In this document: one piece after another, positions 35,692-44,445 of the stretch
Position numbering within the stretch: the first letter of the stretch is position 1
Layout of the letters: each line of letters begins with the position of its first letter
Assembly: GCF_000613945.1 (NCBI RefSeq)
Contig: NZ_BAJY01000003.1
Coordinates: forward strand, 80,232 to 144,231
Length of the DNA: 64,000 bases
Origin: Prevotella falsenii DSM 22864 = JCM 15124
Lineage (GTDB): Bacteria; Bacteroidota; Bacteroidia; Bacteroidales; Bacteroidaceae
Direction of reading: 5' to 3'
The notes under the pieces: generated by a model
Told to the model about the DNA's origin: nothing
Databases searched by the model: none
Seen by the model: only the letters and a program-made list of their open reading frames with translations
Program-made: the position numbers and the translations under genes

Positions 35692-38600
35692 TTACTTCAC
35701 AACAACCTTCTTGCCGTTGATGATGTAAACACCCTTCTTGGTTGCTGCCTCAGCGGGGAGACGGCGACCTTGGAGGTCGTAAACAGTCTTAACTTCAGTT
35801 TCGTTGTTGTTGATGCCGTTGATACCGGTAACGAAGTCGCCGTTGAACAAGATTTCGAGCTTATCCAAACCGTCGTGGCCGATGATGTATGCACGGAAAG
35901 CATCAACTGTAGCTGTTGGTTTCAACTCGAAGAACTTAGCATCGGCAGAAAGTGCATAGTCGTTTTCTGCCAAAGTCTTCTTGTTTGAAATACCGCTGAA
36001 AATGAAGTGGCTGTTGTCGGCAGAGCAGAAACGTGTTGCATTGTCTGCAATCTTCACATTCTTAGCATTGAAAGTAATGTTCTTGCCTACGAGTGCTTGA
36101 GGCACAGCCATGAGGTAAGGAATGTTGCCATTGAATGTTTCGTCAGCATAAACGAAGTTCAGCTTGTTGGCGACAGAGCCGGCATATTGCATCAAGAAGA
36201 AATCTTTAGCTTCTCCGTCCTTGGTTTGCCATGCCAATGCCTTTGCACCGTCCATGATAGAAGTAGGAGTGAATGGAATGTAAAGACCTTCGTAGTTTGT
36301 CTTGCCATCAGAAGCCTTGTCGAACTTACGTGTATAAGAGATTTCGTCAGCAGTGAACGTTTCCGGGCAATAGAAGTCGTTACCGTCGGTAAGTACTACC
36401 TTTGCAGCCTTCTCGCTTACAACCACGTTCTGTGCAGGTAAGCCTGTTGCAGAAGCCTTGCCGGCATCTACATAGTATAATGTGTTAGGATTGCTGTTTG
36501 GCGTAACAGAAGTGAATTCGATACCGCGCAAGTCTACAGCTGCAGCTTCTGCCGGAACTTGAACCGTAGCAGCAGGAGCATGGCCTTGGCGTGAGCCATC
36601 GCCGTTGTAAACGATGAAGCCTTTGCTTACGTTTACATACTTGATAGAACCGGACTTAACATCTAATCTTGAACCCTTGATATAGGCTACAGCCATCGCA
36701 TGTCTGCTGTATGCACAATCTTTAAATGTAAAATCAATTACTGTAGACTCACCCGGGTTGAGCACAACGTCCTTAGGAGTACCAAATGACTGGTCATTTT
36801 GGTTGCTCATGTTGATTCTTGCCGACATCAATTGGTCGTGGAATATCGCCTTACCGTTGTTTGTAATTCTTACGCTACCTTCAATTCTGTTGCCGTAGAT
36901 TGTGTTGTTGGTTCCACCTTTGAAAGTGTATTGGTAAGATAAAGACTCTTGTGCGGTAGAAGCACTAACAACAGTTACCTTGCCACCACCAAGGCTTTGG
37001 AAGTTCTGATAGTTCTCTGTGATACACAAATTAACGTTATGGTCGCCAAGTTTGTCAGCATAGAAGCTCATTGGCAATACGATGCTGCTGTTTGCAGGAA
37101 CGGTTACAGGTGCCTGTGAATGGATTTGTCTTCCTACTTGGCCGGAGCTGTTAGTTGTTTCGTAAATCAAGTAAACAGTGGTATGAACTTCGTGGTCGGC
37201 TGTATTCTTTACAGTAACGTTCACATTGTTCAACTTACCCATAACACCGCCTGTTGTTACAACAAAGTTAGAAGCTCTTAACTTCTTGTAATCACCGTAA
37301 TCGTTAAATCTCATTTCTGAAGTCTGACCTGCATCTGATACTGTTACAGTTACGTAAACGTATGGGTCGTAGAACCATCTGCCTGTAGAGCCGGAAGGAC
37401 GCTGTATAGGTGTAACCTTATATACACCGGCTGTCTTCAAGCCCGTAATCTGAACTGTCTTTGCCAATAGGTAGCCTGATTGTACCGTCATTGGAGATGT
37501 ACCAGATATTAAAGTAATGCTGCCATCGTCTTCAATCTTGCCCAAACCGGTTTCAACGCTTACAGTCTCTCGGTTGAAGTTAGACATTGTGTAAGTAATA
37601 GAGTTGCCCGATTTTGATACTCTTTTAATTTCCGGTTGTAATCTGAGAGGTACAGGCTGGCCTGTTGTGTTAGGATACATTTCGATAATAGCACTTTGTC
37701 CCATTGCATAACCGTCAGAAGTAGAACTTGCACCAATACCGGCTGTGCTTTCAGGGTTAAGAATAGCAACCTTGAAGTAGCCGTTAGAGTCGCCACCCCA
37801 ACCCCAGTTTACGTGGAAGTAGCCTTTGCCATCGTAGCCATCGAGAACGAAACAGTGGCCGCCACCTGTAGACTGACCACAGAATACTACCGGGCGGTCA
37901 GCAGCCAACTCGTTGTAAAGTCTGTTTTCAAACTCTGCCAAGCTGTAGTCTTCGCGAACAATATAAGAAGCGTTGTAGTCGAAATACTTGTTCAAAGCTG
38001 TGCTGATATACACGCCGGCTGCACCGGAACCACCATTGACATCTCTGTCGTAGGCCATTTTTACTGAACGACCGACGTATATCATCAATTCTGCAATAGC
38101 CTTGTTCTTTGCAGCTGGTGTTTGAGAATTATATATTGGCTCGATATTTGCCCAGTCGATTTTTGTATCTGCTGGAACACCTTCTACCGAAATTGTTTTG
38201 TATTTACTTTGACCATACTTGCTTGTATTCTCATACACTTTAGTAGTATATGGAGGAATCGTACTTGTTACAGTTTCTGGCCATTGGTGCTTATACATTA
38301 CTTGTGCCATAGCAGTCGCTACACAACCCGTAGGAAGTTTAACACTTGTGTTGTATGGGTCATCTGGACACAAATCATTGTAAGGAGAATCTTGATTCCA
38401 TACGGTCTTTACCAATGGCTCGATTGGAGTTCTTGCCTTCATTTGTGCAGGAGCTTTTGCCTCTTTCTTAACTTGGTATTTGTCCAGTAAGCTGATTTCT
38501 TTAGCCATACCGTCCATAAAGCTTCTCATATTTGCAGACAATTTGTCAATGTCGAAGCTACCTGTTGTGCTGTAGCCAAGAATTTCCGATGTACGGTCGT

Positions 38601-38844
38601 CGCCGGAAACAATTACAAAACCGTTTCCATCTTTAGCATTAAAGACATAGTAAGGAGCAGTTGTTTGCACTCCTTGTGCATTCATTCTTGGAGCATAGGC
38701 AGCATTTGTGCTCTTTAATTGCTTGCCGTATTGCTGCAAGAACTTCTGAGCAGTCTGACTTGCTGTGCTTAACTTCACAGGTGCTGCCCACGTGGTATGT
38801 GCGAACAACAACATGAGAAGAAGGCTCATCATAGATTTTTTCAT
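35692..38844 (-). CDS. Secreted C10-family cysteine protease (streptopain/interpain-like)
   Basis: 1050 aa. A signal peptide (MMSLLLMLLFAHTTWA) is followed by a Spi-type inhibitory prodomain (about 20-140), then the peptidase with the nucleophile Cys174 in LPTGCVATAMAQVMY and the catalytic His330 in GGGHCFVLDGYDG, followed by HVNWGWGG. Long beta-rich domains and the shared C-terminal tail (VYDLQGRRLPAE, then GVYIINGKKVVVK) complete it. P. intermedia interpain A is of this family and degrades host complement and haem proteins; whether this is interpain A itself or a paralogue I cannot say. It is a single gene. Confidence 0.9.
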   Translation of the reverse strand: MKKSMMSLLLMLLFAHTTWAAPVKLSTASQTAQKFLQQYGKQLKSTNAAYAPRMNAQGVQTTAPYYVFNAKDGNGFVIVSGDDRTSEILGYSTTGSFDIDKLSANMRSFMDGMAKEISLLDKYQVKKEAKAPAQMKARTPIEPLVKTVWNQDSPYNDLCPDDPYNTSVKLPTGCVATAMAQVMYKHQWPETVTSTIPPYTTKVYENTSKYGQSKYKTISVEGVPADTKIDWANIEPIYNSQTPAAKNKAIAELMIYVGRSVKMAYDRDVNGGSGAAGVYISTALNKYFDYNASYIVREDYSLAEFENRLYNELAADRPVVFCGQSTGGGHCFVLDGYDGKGYFHVNWGWGGDSNGYFKVAILNPESTAGIGASSTSDGYAMGQSAIIEMYPNTTGQPVPLRLQPEIKRVSKSGNSITYTMSNFNRETVSVETGLGKIEDDGSITLISGTSPMTVQSGYLLAKTVQITGLKTAGVYKVTPIQRPSGSTGRWFYDPYVYVTVTVSDAGQTSEMRFNDYGDYKKLRASNFVVTTGGVMGKLNNVNVTVKNTADHEVHTTVYLIYETTNSSGQVGRQIHSQAPVTVPANSSIVLPMSFYADKLGDHNVNLCITENYQNFQSLGGGKVTVVSASTAQESLSYQYTFKGGTNNTIYGNRIEGSVRITNNGKAIFHDQLMSARINMSNQNDQSFGTPKDVVLNPGESTVIDFTFKDCAYSRHAMAVAYIKGSRLDVKSGSIKYVNVSKGFIVYNGDGSRQGHAPAATVQVPAEAAAVDLRGIEFTSVTPNSNPNTLYYVDAGKASATGLPAQNVVVSEKAAKVVLTDGNDFYCPETFTADEISYTRKFDKASDGKTNYEGLYIPFTPTSIMDGAKALAWQTKDGEAKDFFLMQYAGSVANKLNFVYADETFNGNIPYLMAVPQALVGKNITFNAKNVKIADNATRFCSADNSHFIFSGISNKKTLAENDYALSADAKFFELKPTATVDAFRAYIIGHDGLDKLEILFNGDFVTGINGINNNETEVKTVYDLQGRRLPAEAATKKGVYIINGKKVVVK

Positions 38845-38910
38845 GTTTGTGTAATAATTTTAAATGAAACTTATGTATCAAAATCTGAGATTATATTTCT
38901 TCAGTGGTTG

Positions 38911-38918
38911 CAAATTTA
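38911..38918 (-). promoter_or_regulatory. -7 box of the C10 protease gene
   Basis: TAAATTTG on the minus strand with a TTG about 20 bases upstream. The leader to the ATG is about 60 bases. Confidence 0.55.
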
Positions 38919-39010
38919 AACAAATAATTGTAAACTACAATACTTTGTATGTGATTTTTTTGAAAATCTTTTCAGTTTGCAAAACAATTGTATTGATATT
39001 TAAATATTAA

Positions 39011-39096
39011 ACTCCAACCGGTCGTTAGGACGCATTTGCTTATATTTGTTGTCAATCGAACAAAACCGGTCAAGGACTCTAACGACCGATTGGGGT
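39011..39096 (+). repeat. Family-2 interspersed repeat, complete copy
   Basis: About 86 bases with matching inverted ends: CTCCAACCGGTCGTTAG on the left and CTAACGACCGATTGGGGT on the right. Halves or collapsed forms occur at 18885, 21835, 27485, 49294 and 63845. The inverted ends and lack of coding capacity resemble a small non-autonomous mobile element. Confidence 0.8.
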
Positions 39097-39218
39097 AAAT
39101 GAACGAAATGTAAAAGAACGTGAGTTCGGAATAAAAGCGCAGGCTGAACAGGCAATCTCGCAGATGTTTTTAAAGCAAATCCTCTGGTGAAACAGTGAGC
39201 GTTTTTCGGCTTAATATT

Positions 39219-39424
39219 GTAAAGATAATTCTGTTAAAAAGTGATATAATCGCTTTGGCGTTGCGAAACCGTAGGTTTTGCGTTGTAAAACCTACGCTTT
39301 TACCGTGCAAAACCTACGGTTTTGGAACGCAAAACAATAGGTTTTGCAATGCGCTGATAGAGAGATAGTTGCGCAATAGCTATGCTTGTGAAAAATATTT
39401 ACGTTTTTATGGCCTTTTTTTCAC
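39219..39424 (+). repeat. Family-1 interspersed repeat, copy D
   Basis: Full-length copy with arms CGAAACCGTAGGTTTTGCG, TGTAAAACCTACGC and TGCAAAACCTACGGTTTTGG. The first arm can pair with either of the other two. Confidence 0.9.
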
Positions 39425-39514
39425 TCTTTTCTCGTTCCTTGAAAAGTGTGTTTTCTCGCCATGGCAATGCTCAAATAAATTTGGCATTGCTCATTTGGCT
39501 GAACGAAAACGTTC
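39425..39514 (-). repeat. Family-4 interspersed repeat, minus copy
   Basis: Reverse complement of 15681-15770 with only a few differences. It begins exactly where the family-1 copy D ends. Nothing else is seen between 39515 and the EFR1 promoter. Confidence 0.85.
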
Positions 39515-39699
39515 ATAAATAGTGCGGGTTCGGTGTAGGATTTTGATGACGAAAATACTTCTCTTCTATTTTGATTATAAATACATTAAATCATAATCAA
39601 CACTTTCTTTAAATATCTTATAATAATATACCGGCGTAATTCTTATATCGAATTCACGTTAAAATAAAAGACTAAAACTGCTTAAAAGGTTGCTAAGAC

Positions 39700-39730
39700 T
39701 TTGTAAATTCAGAATTTATGAGTATTTTTG
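39700..39730 (+). promoter_or_regulatory. Promoter of the EFR1 gene, apparently leaderless
   Basis: TTTG (39700-39703), 19 bases, TATTTTTG (39723-39730). The -7 box ends 4 bases before the ATG at 39735, so transcription should begin at or next to the start codon. Confidence 0.75.
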
Positions 39731-39734
39731 CACC

Positions 39735-40565
39735 ATGATATTCTATTTCTCGGGTACAGGAAACAGTCGTTGGGCAGCAGAGCTGTTAGGACAATGTCTC
39801 GACGAACGCATTGTTTCTATTAGTGAAACGGTGGGAACAAGCACTAATTTTACCTTGAAGAAAGATGAAGTAGTGGGTTTTGTATTTCCTGTTCACGGTT
39901 GGCGAGTGCCACGCATTGTTGATGAATTTATGCGTACACTTGAGCTACTCGATACCAATTCGCAGAGTAAGGCAAGGCATTATACCTTTTGCTTGCTGAC
40001 AGCAGGCGACTCTATCGGACGAACAATGGAGCGTTTTGTAAAGCTGATAAGAGAGGTAAAGTCCGGAGCAACGTTAGATTTGAATGCTGTTGAATCGGTG
40101 TTAATGCCCGAGTCTTATGTCGGATTGCCGGGAATGGACGTAGACAAACCTGAAAAGGAGCACAAGAAAATAGAAGATGCCGAGAATGCGATTGTTCGTT
40201 TTGCTTCGACAGTAAAGGAGCGGAAAATACGTCAGGGCGACGTACCGTTAGGCTGGGAACAGCTGAAACGTGGTCCAATACCCGATTTCTTCTCCGGTCC
40301 TGTGGGAGCGTTCTTCACTCACTTCCTTATTACCGACAAACCTTTTAGAGTAGAAAGTGAGAGATGTGTGCAATGTGGCATCTGTGCAAAGGTATGTCCT
40401 GTTGGCGATATAGACGGAGGAAAGGGGAAAGAACCAAAGTGGAAGAATAACGGAAAATGCTTAACTTGTTTTAGCTGCTACCACCATTGCCCACACCATG
40501 CTATTGAATATGGAAATAGGACAAAACATAAAGGGCAGTATTTCTTTGGCAAAAGAAACGGCTAA
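39735..40565 (+). CDS. EFR1-family ferredoxin-flavodoxin fusion
   Basis: 276 aa, cytoplasmic. The N-terminal flavodoxin-like domain begins MIFYFSGTGNSRWAA with the FMN phosphate loop. The C-terminal part has two [4Fe-4S] motifs: CVQCGICAKVCPVGD and CLTCFSCYHHCPHHA. It carries electrons in an unknown pathway. The upstream in-frame codons to 39690 are rejected because the consensus promoter overlaps them. A small hairpin follows at 40585-40608. Confidence 0.88.
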   Translation: MIFYFSGTGNSRWAAELLGQCLDERIVSISETVGTSTNFTLKKDEVVGFVFPVHGWRVPRIVDEFMRTLELLDTNSQSKARHYTFCLLTAGDSIGRTMERFVKLIREVKSGATLDLNAVESVLMPESYVGLPGMDVDKPEKEHKKIEDAENAIVRFASTVKERKIRQGDVPLGWEQLKRGPIPDFFSGPVGAFFTHFLITDKPFRVESERCVQCGICAKVCPVGDIDGGKGKEPKWKNNGKCLTCFSCYHHCPHHAIEYGNRTKHKGQYFFGKRNG

Positions 40566-40584
40566 ACGTTTAGAAAAAGTTGAA

Positions 40585-40608
40585 TAAGCAGTGTAATCAT
40601 ACTGCTTA
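40585..40608 (+). terminator. Small hairpin after the EFR1 gene
   Basis: TAAGCAGT and ACTGCTTA pair over 8 bp with an 8-base loop. No good T-run follows, so termination may be weak. Confidence 0.4.
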
Positions 40609-40644
40609 AACCATAAATTAAGAAAACAATAAACAATATATTAT

Positions 40645-42410
40645 ATGAAAAAACTATTACTTACACTCTGTTTGGTTGCAGCTACAGTTGTGGCACGAGC
40701 AGCCAAAGCCGACCCAACACCATTTGTTGTAACACAACCTGACGGCACACAGCTGACGCTTGTGTTGCACGGCGACGAGCACTTCAGTTGGATTTCAACG
40801 CTCGATGGCATATTGGTAGCAAGGAAAAACAAAGGCTACTATGTTGCAAATGTTACTTCTGACGGTATATTGGAAGCCACAAACTTGTTGGCACATAATG
40901 CAGATAACCGTACAGCGGCAGAAGCAAAGATGGCAAAAGTGCAGAAGAAAACATTCTTTTTCGAGCATGCAAACCGAAAGATGAGTGCCGCACGACGTGC
41001 TATTGGTATTGGTCAGGCATCGATACCTTATTTCCCACACGAAGGCAGCCCGAAGGTTTTAACCATTCTTGTAGACTTCAGCGACAATCCTTTTACGGTG
41101 AAAGACCCTAAAGCAAGCTTTGAACAATATCTTAACGGCGAGGGGAAGCCTAAGTCGTTAGGCACAAACGAACAATTAAACTATGGTAGTGTGCGCCAAT
41201 ATTTCAAGGATATGAGCAATGGAAAGTTCACACCGCAGTTTGGATTGGTAGGTCCTTTCCGTATGCCAAAGCCATTGGCTTACTACGGTAAAGATGCAGC
41301 TCAAGCCACGATGTGAATATTATCGAACTGATAAAAGACGCTTGCGAGGCTGCGAAAGGTCAGATAGACTTGAAAGACTATGACAGCAACGGCGATAAGG
41401 TTGTAGATTTGGTTTATGTTGTCTATGCCGGTTATGCACAATCAATGGGTGGAAACTTGGACACTGATATATGGCCTAAGTCGTCATTCCTATTTGGAAG
41501 TCTTGTTATCGATGGTTATACCATAGGTCGTTATGGCGTCAGCAACGAACTGAATGCCAACAGAACCTCTCCTGTACAAGATGGAAAGGTGGTGAAGATG
41601 ATAAATGGCATTGGTTTATTCTGCCACGAATTTTCACACACAATGGGCTTGCCCGACTTCTATCCTATTGCCGATGCAGCGCGGATAGACAATCAAGGTA
41701 TGGAGTATTGGGACTTAATGGACGGTGGCGAATACACCAACAACGGCTTTTCGCCTACTCCTTACACACCATGGGAGAAAGAAGTAATGGGTTGGACATC
41801 GCTGACAACGCTCGAAGATAAGGCGCAAACCGTTACGCTGAAGGCTGATGAGGCACGTAAGATAGAAAGCGAGAACAGCGACGAATACATTATCTTGCAC
41901 AATATACAAGACAAAGACTGGCATTCGGGCATTGCAAAGTTAGGTCATGGTATGTTGATTTACCGTGTGAACTATGGTAAAAGCAGCGTAAATATGTTCG
42001 ACCATGTGAACGATACACCCGGCAAGCCCGGCATGACCATCGTTCCTGCCGACGGCGAATTATTTTCAAGCTACACTGCACATACCAAAGAGGAACGCAA
42101 GAGATACAGAGAGAGCCACAAGGGCGACCCGTTCCCCGGCGAAAAGGCTGTAACAGAACTGCCGGAAATAAAGTTGAATTTGAGTACACTTAAGAAACCA
42201 TTCTATAATATTAAAGAAAATGTAGAGGAACAAACCGTTACTTTCAACTATTTGGAGAAATCAGACCCAACAGGAATTAACACAATATCTACAAACAGCG
42301 AGCCTGCCAACAATAGAATCTACACACTTGACGGACGATATGTGGGTACGAACCACACAGCCTTGCCACAAGGTATATATATAAAAGGTGGTAAGAAGTT
42401 CGTGAAGTAA
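40645..42410 (+). pseudogene. Secreted M6-family metalloprotease, split by a one-base frameshift
   Basis: The first frame (40645-41316) has a signal peptide (KKLLLTLCLVAATVVARA) and the M6 propeptide/start of the catalytic domain. It ends at GKDAAQATM. The next frame (from 41313) continues as DVNIIELIKDACEAAKG with the zinc site HEFSHTMGLPDF and the C-terminal tail IYTLDGRYVG, then GIYIKGGKKFVK. CAA GCC CAC GAT seems to have lost one C near 41308. Intact, it would be a protein of about 588 aa like immune inhibitor A. Either a true pseudogene or a sequence error. Confidence 0.87.
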
Positions 42411-42494
42411 AACCTGCTGTAAGCATTATACTTTTAAAATCTCAACGAAATAATATATATTTAATCAACATTATCAATTTAAATTAATTTAATT

Positions 42495-43895
42495 ATGAAC
42501 AAGTTTTTACGCAATGCAATCGTTGCCGTGTTGGCAATGGTAGGCACAGCTGCCTACGCACAAACAGTGGTAACGTTTATTCCGACTGAGACAAAAGGAA
42601 CAACGAGTGTAAATAAAACACCCGACAAGATGGAAAAGAGTGGTATTACCATTGAGTCTACAGATGCAGCCTTTAATGTCAAAGGTAACCAACACTACAA
42701 ATTTTATCAGAATTCAAAGACAACCATTACATCAACTATTGGCAATATCACAAAGATAGAGTTTACTTGCGACGTTGATAACACGGGTAAGTATGGTGCT
42801 AATGGCTTTGCAGGTGTAGAGGGTTATACCTTTGCAGGAGATAAGAAGACAGGAACATGGACAGGCGATGCTGCTGCTGTTGTGTTCCCGGCCAAGTATC
42901 AGGTTCGTGCAACCAAGGTTGTTGTAACCATTGGTACACCTGATCCAAACACAGTTGCACCTCCTTCTATCGAAGGTGTTACTCCTTTCTTGGACAAAAC
43001 AACTGTAACGCTTTCGGCTGCTGAAGGCACAAAGATTTACTATACAACGAACAATGAGGCTCCTACAACAGCTTCGACACTGTATAGTGCTCCTTTCGAA
43101 CTTACTGCTACAACCACTGTAAAGGCAATTGCAGTAAAGGACGGCAAGCAAAGCTCTGTTGCTGAAAAGACTTTCACAAAAGAAGAACTTGCTGTTGCAA
43201 ACTCAATTGCAGAATTTAAGGCTATCGGTAAGGACAAGAAAGCTATATTGAAACTTGTTAATGCAAAGGTGCTTTACAAATGGACATTAAGCAGTGGCAG
43301 CATCAGTATTTATGTTCGCGACCACTCCGGTGCAATTCTTTTCTACAAGCACACACTGGGTTTGAAGGCTAACGAAGACCTTAACGGCGAAATCGTGGGT
43401 CAATACACAGAATACAACGCTACTCCTGAGTTGTTGGAAATAGCCGGCGTTACCAACCTCGATAAGCTCAACCACGTTGAAGGTGCTGCTGCTGAACCAA
43501 AGGTTATTGCTCCTGCTGCCGCAATAGATAACCTTTGCGACTTGGTTAAGTTGGAAAAAGTTAAGATTACAGCCGAAGAATCAAAGAGATATTACGTTGT
43601 AGACGGTGAAAAGAAGGTACAGCTTTACAATGGTTTCCAACTTTCTGCTTTCAACGATATGGCACAGTTCGTTGAAACAGGCGAGTATGATGTTGTTGGT
43701 ATTGTGGCTTCTGTTTACAAAGGTGTACCGTCAATCAACCTCATTGAGATTAAAAAGTTTGTTCCTAATGCCATCGACACCGTTCAGGCAGCTCAAGACG
43801 AGAATGCCCCAATGTACAATCTCGCCGGTCAGCGCGTAGGTAAGAACTACAAAGGAGTAGTAATTCAGAATGGTAAGAAGTTTGTGAACAAGTAA
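42495..43895 (+). CDS. Secreted protein with a chitobiase/hexosaminidase-type beta-sandwich domain
   Basis: 466 aa. Signal peptide (FLRNAIVAVLAMVGTAAYAQ), an N-terminal beta-rich region with ITKIEFTCDVDNTGKYG, a CHB/HEX C-terminal-like domain near residues 155-235 (GTKIYYTTNNEAPTT, TTVKAIAVKDGKQSS), then an OB-fold-like region with IGKDKKAILKLVNAKV, and the shared tail (MYNLAGQRVGKNYKG, then NGKKFVNK). Probably exported by the type IX system. It follows the M6 protease gene by 84 bases, so the two may be co-expressed. Function unknown. Confidence 0.78.
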   Translation: MNKFLRNAIVAVLAMVGTAAYAQTVVTFIPTETKGTTSVNKTPDKMEKSGITIESTDAAFNVKGNQHYKFYQNSKTTITSTIGNITKIEFTCDVDNTGKYGANGFAGVEGYTFAGDKKTGTWTGDAAAVVFPAKYQVRATKVVVTIGTPDPNTVAPPSIEGVTPFLDKTTVTLSAAEGTKIYYTTNNEAPTTASTLYSAPFELTATTTVKAIAVKDGKQSSVAEKTFTKEELAVANSIAEFKAIGKDKKAILKLVNAKVLYKWTLSSGSISIYVRDHSGAILFYKHTLGLKANEDLNGEIVGQYTEYNATPELLEIAGVTNLDKLNHVEGAAAEPKVIAPAAAIDNLCDLVKLEKVKITAEESKRYYVVDGEKKVQLYNGFQLSAFNDMAQFVETGEYDVVGIVASVYKGVPSINLIEIKKFVPNAIDTVQAAQDENAPMYNLAGQRVGKNYKGVVIQNGKKFVNK

Positions 43896-43918
43896 TTCAG
43901 CATTACATTATTATATAT

Positions 43919-43956
43919 AAGAGGCGTTCCCGATGCAGGGTGCGCCTCTTTTTTAT
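43919..43956 (+). terminator. Rho-independent terminator after the secreted-protein gene
   Basis: AAGAGGCG and CGCCTCTT pair over 8 bp and are followed by TTTTTATTT. Confidence 0.85.
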
Positions 43957-44024
43957 TTCCCTTGTATGGGGAATTGGTTTCCTTTTTTTCTGTTTAAACG
44001 ATTACCGGAAGTTTCTTTTCTTTT

Positions 44025-44232
44025 GTAAAGATAGTTCTTAAGAAAAACGGTAATTTCGATTTGGCGTTGCGAAAGCGTAGGTTTTGCATCGCAAAACCTA
44101 CGCTTTTACCGTGCAAAACCTACGGTTTTGGAATGCAAAACAATAGGTTTTGTAAAGCGTTGGTAATAAGATGGTTATGCGAGAGATATTCTTGTGAAAA
44201 ATATTTACAGGTTTATTGCCTTTTTTCCACCT
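44025..44232 (+). repeat. Family-1 interspersed repeat, copy E
   Basis: Full-length copy. The first arm (AAAGCGTAGGTTTTGC) here pairs best with the second (GCAAAACCTACGCTTTT), giving a long local hairpin with a 3-base loop. No gene is seen in the remainder of the 43957-44352 gap. Confidence 0.9.
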
Positions 44233-44352
44233 ATAAAGCAAGTTTTTTTCACTAAACTTTTGCTATTCTCACTGTGTGCCTTTACAATTTATTAAAAGCA
44301 ATAATAATGTATAAAAAGTAGCAATAAAATTCTTCTTTATAAATATTATTTG

Positions 44353-44360
44353 TATCTTTG
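44353..44360 (+). promoter_or_regulatory. -7 box of the glycogen operon
   Basis: TATCTTTG, with a leader of about 80 bases to the ATG at 44446. The -33 element is not clear. Confidence 0.6.
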
Positions 44361-44445
44361 ACGATGGTCCGGGCTCTTTGCACCTACCGCAAAAAAAGCA
44401 TATAAGTATCTAACTGCTAAGTATAGACATAAAAACGAGAGAATT

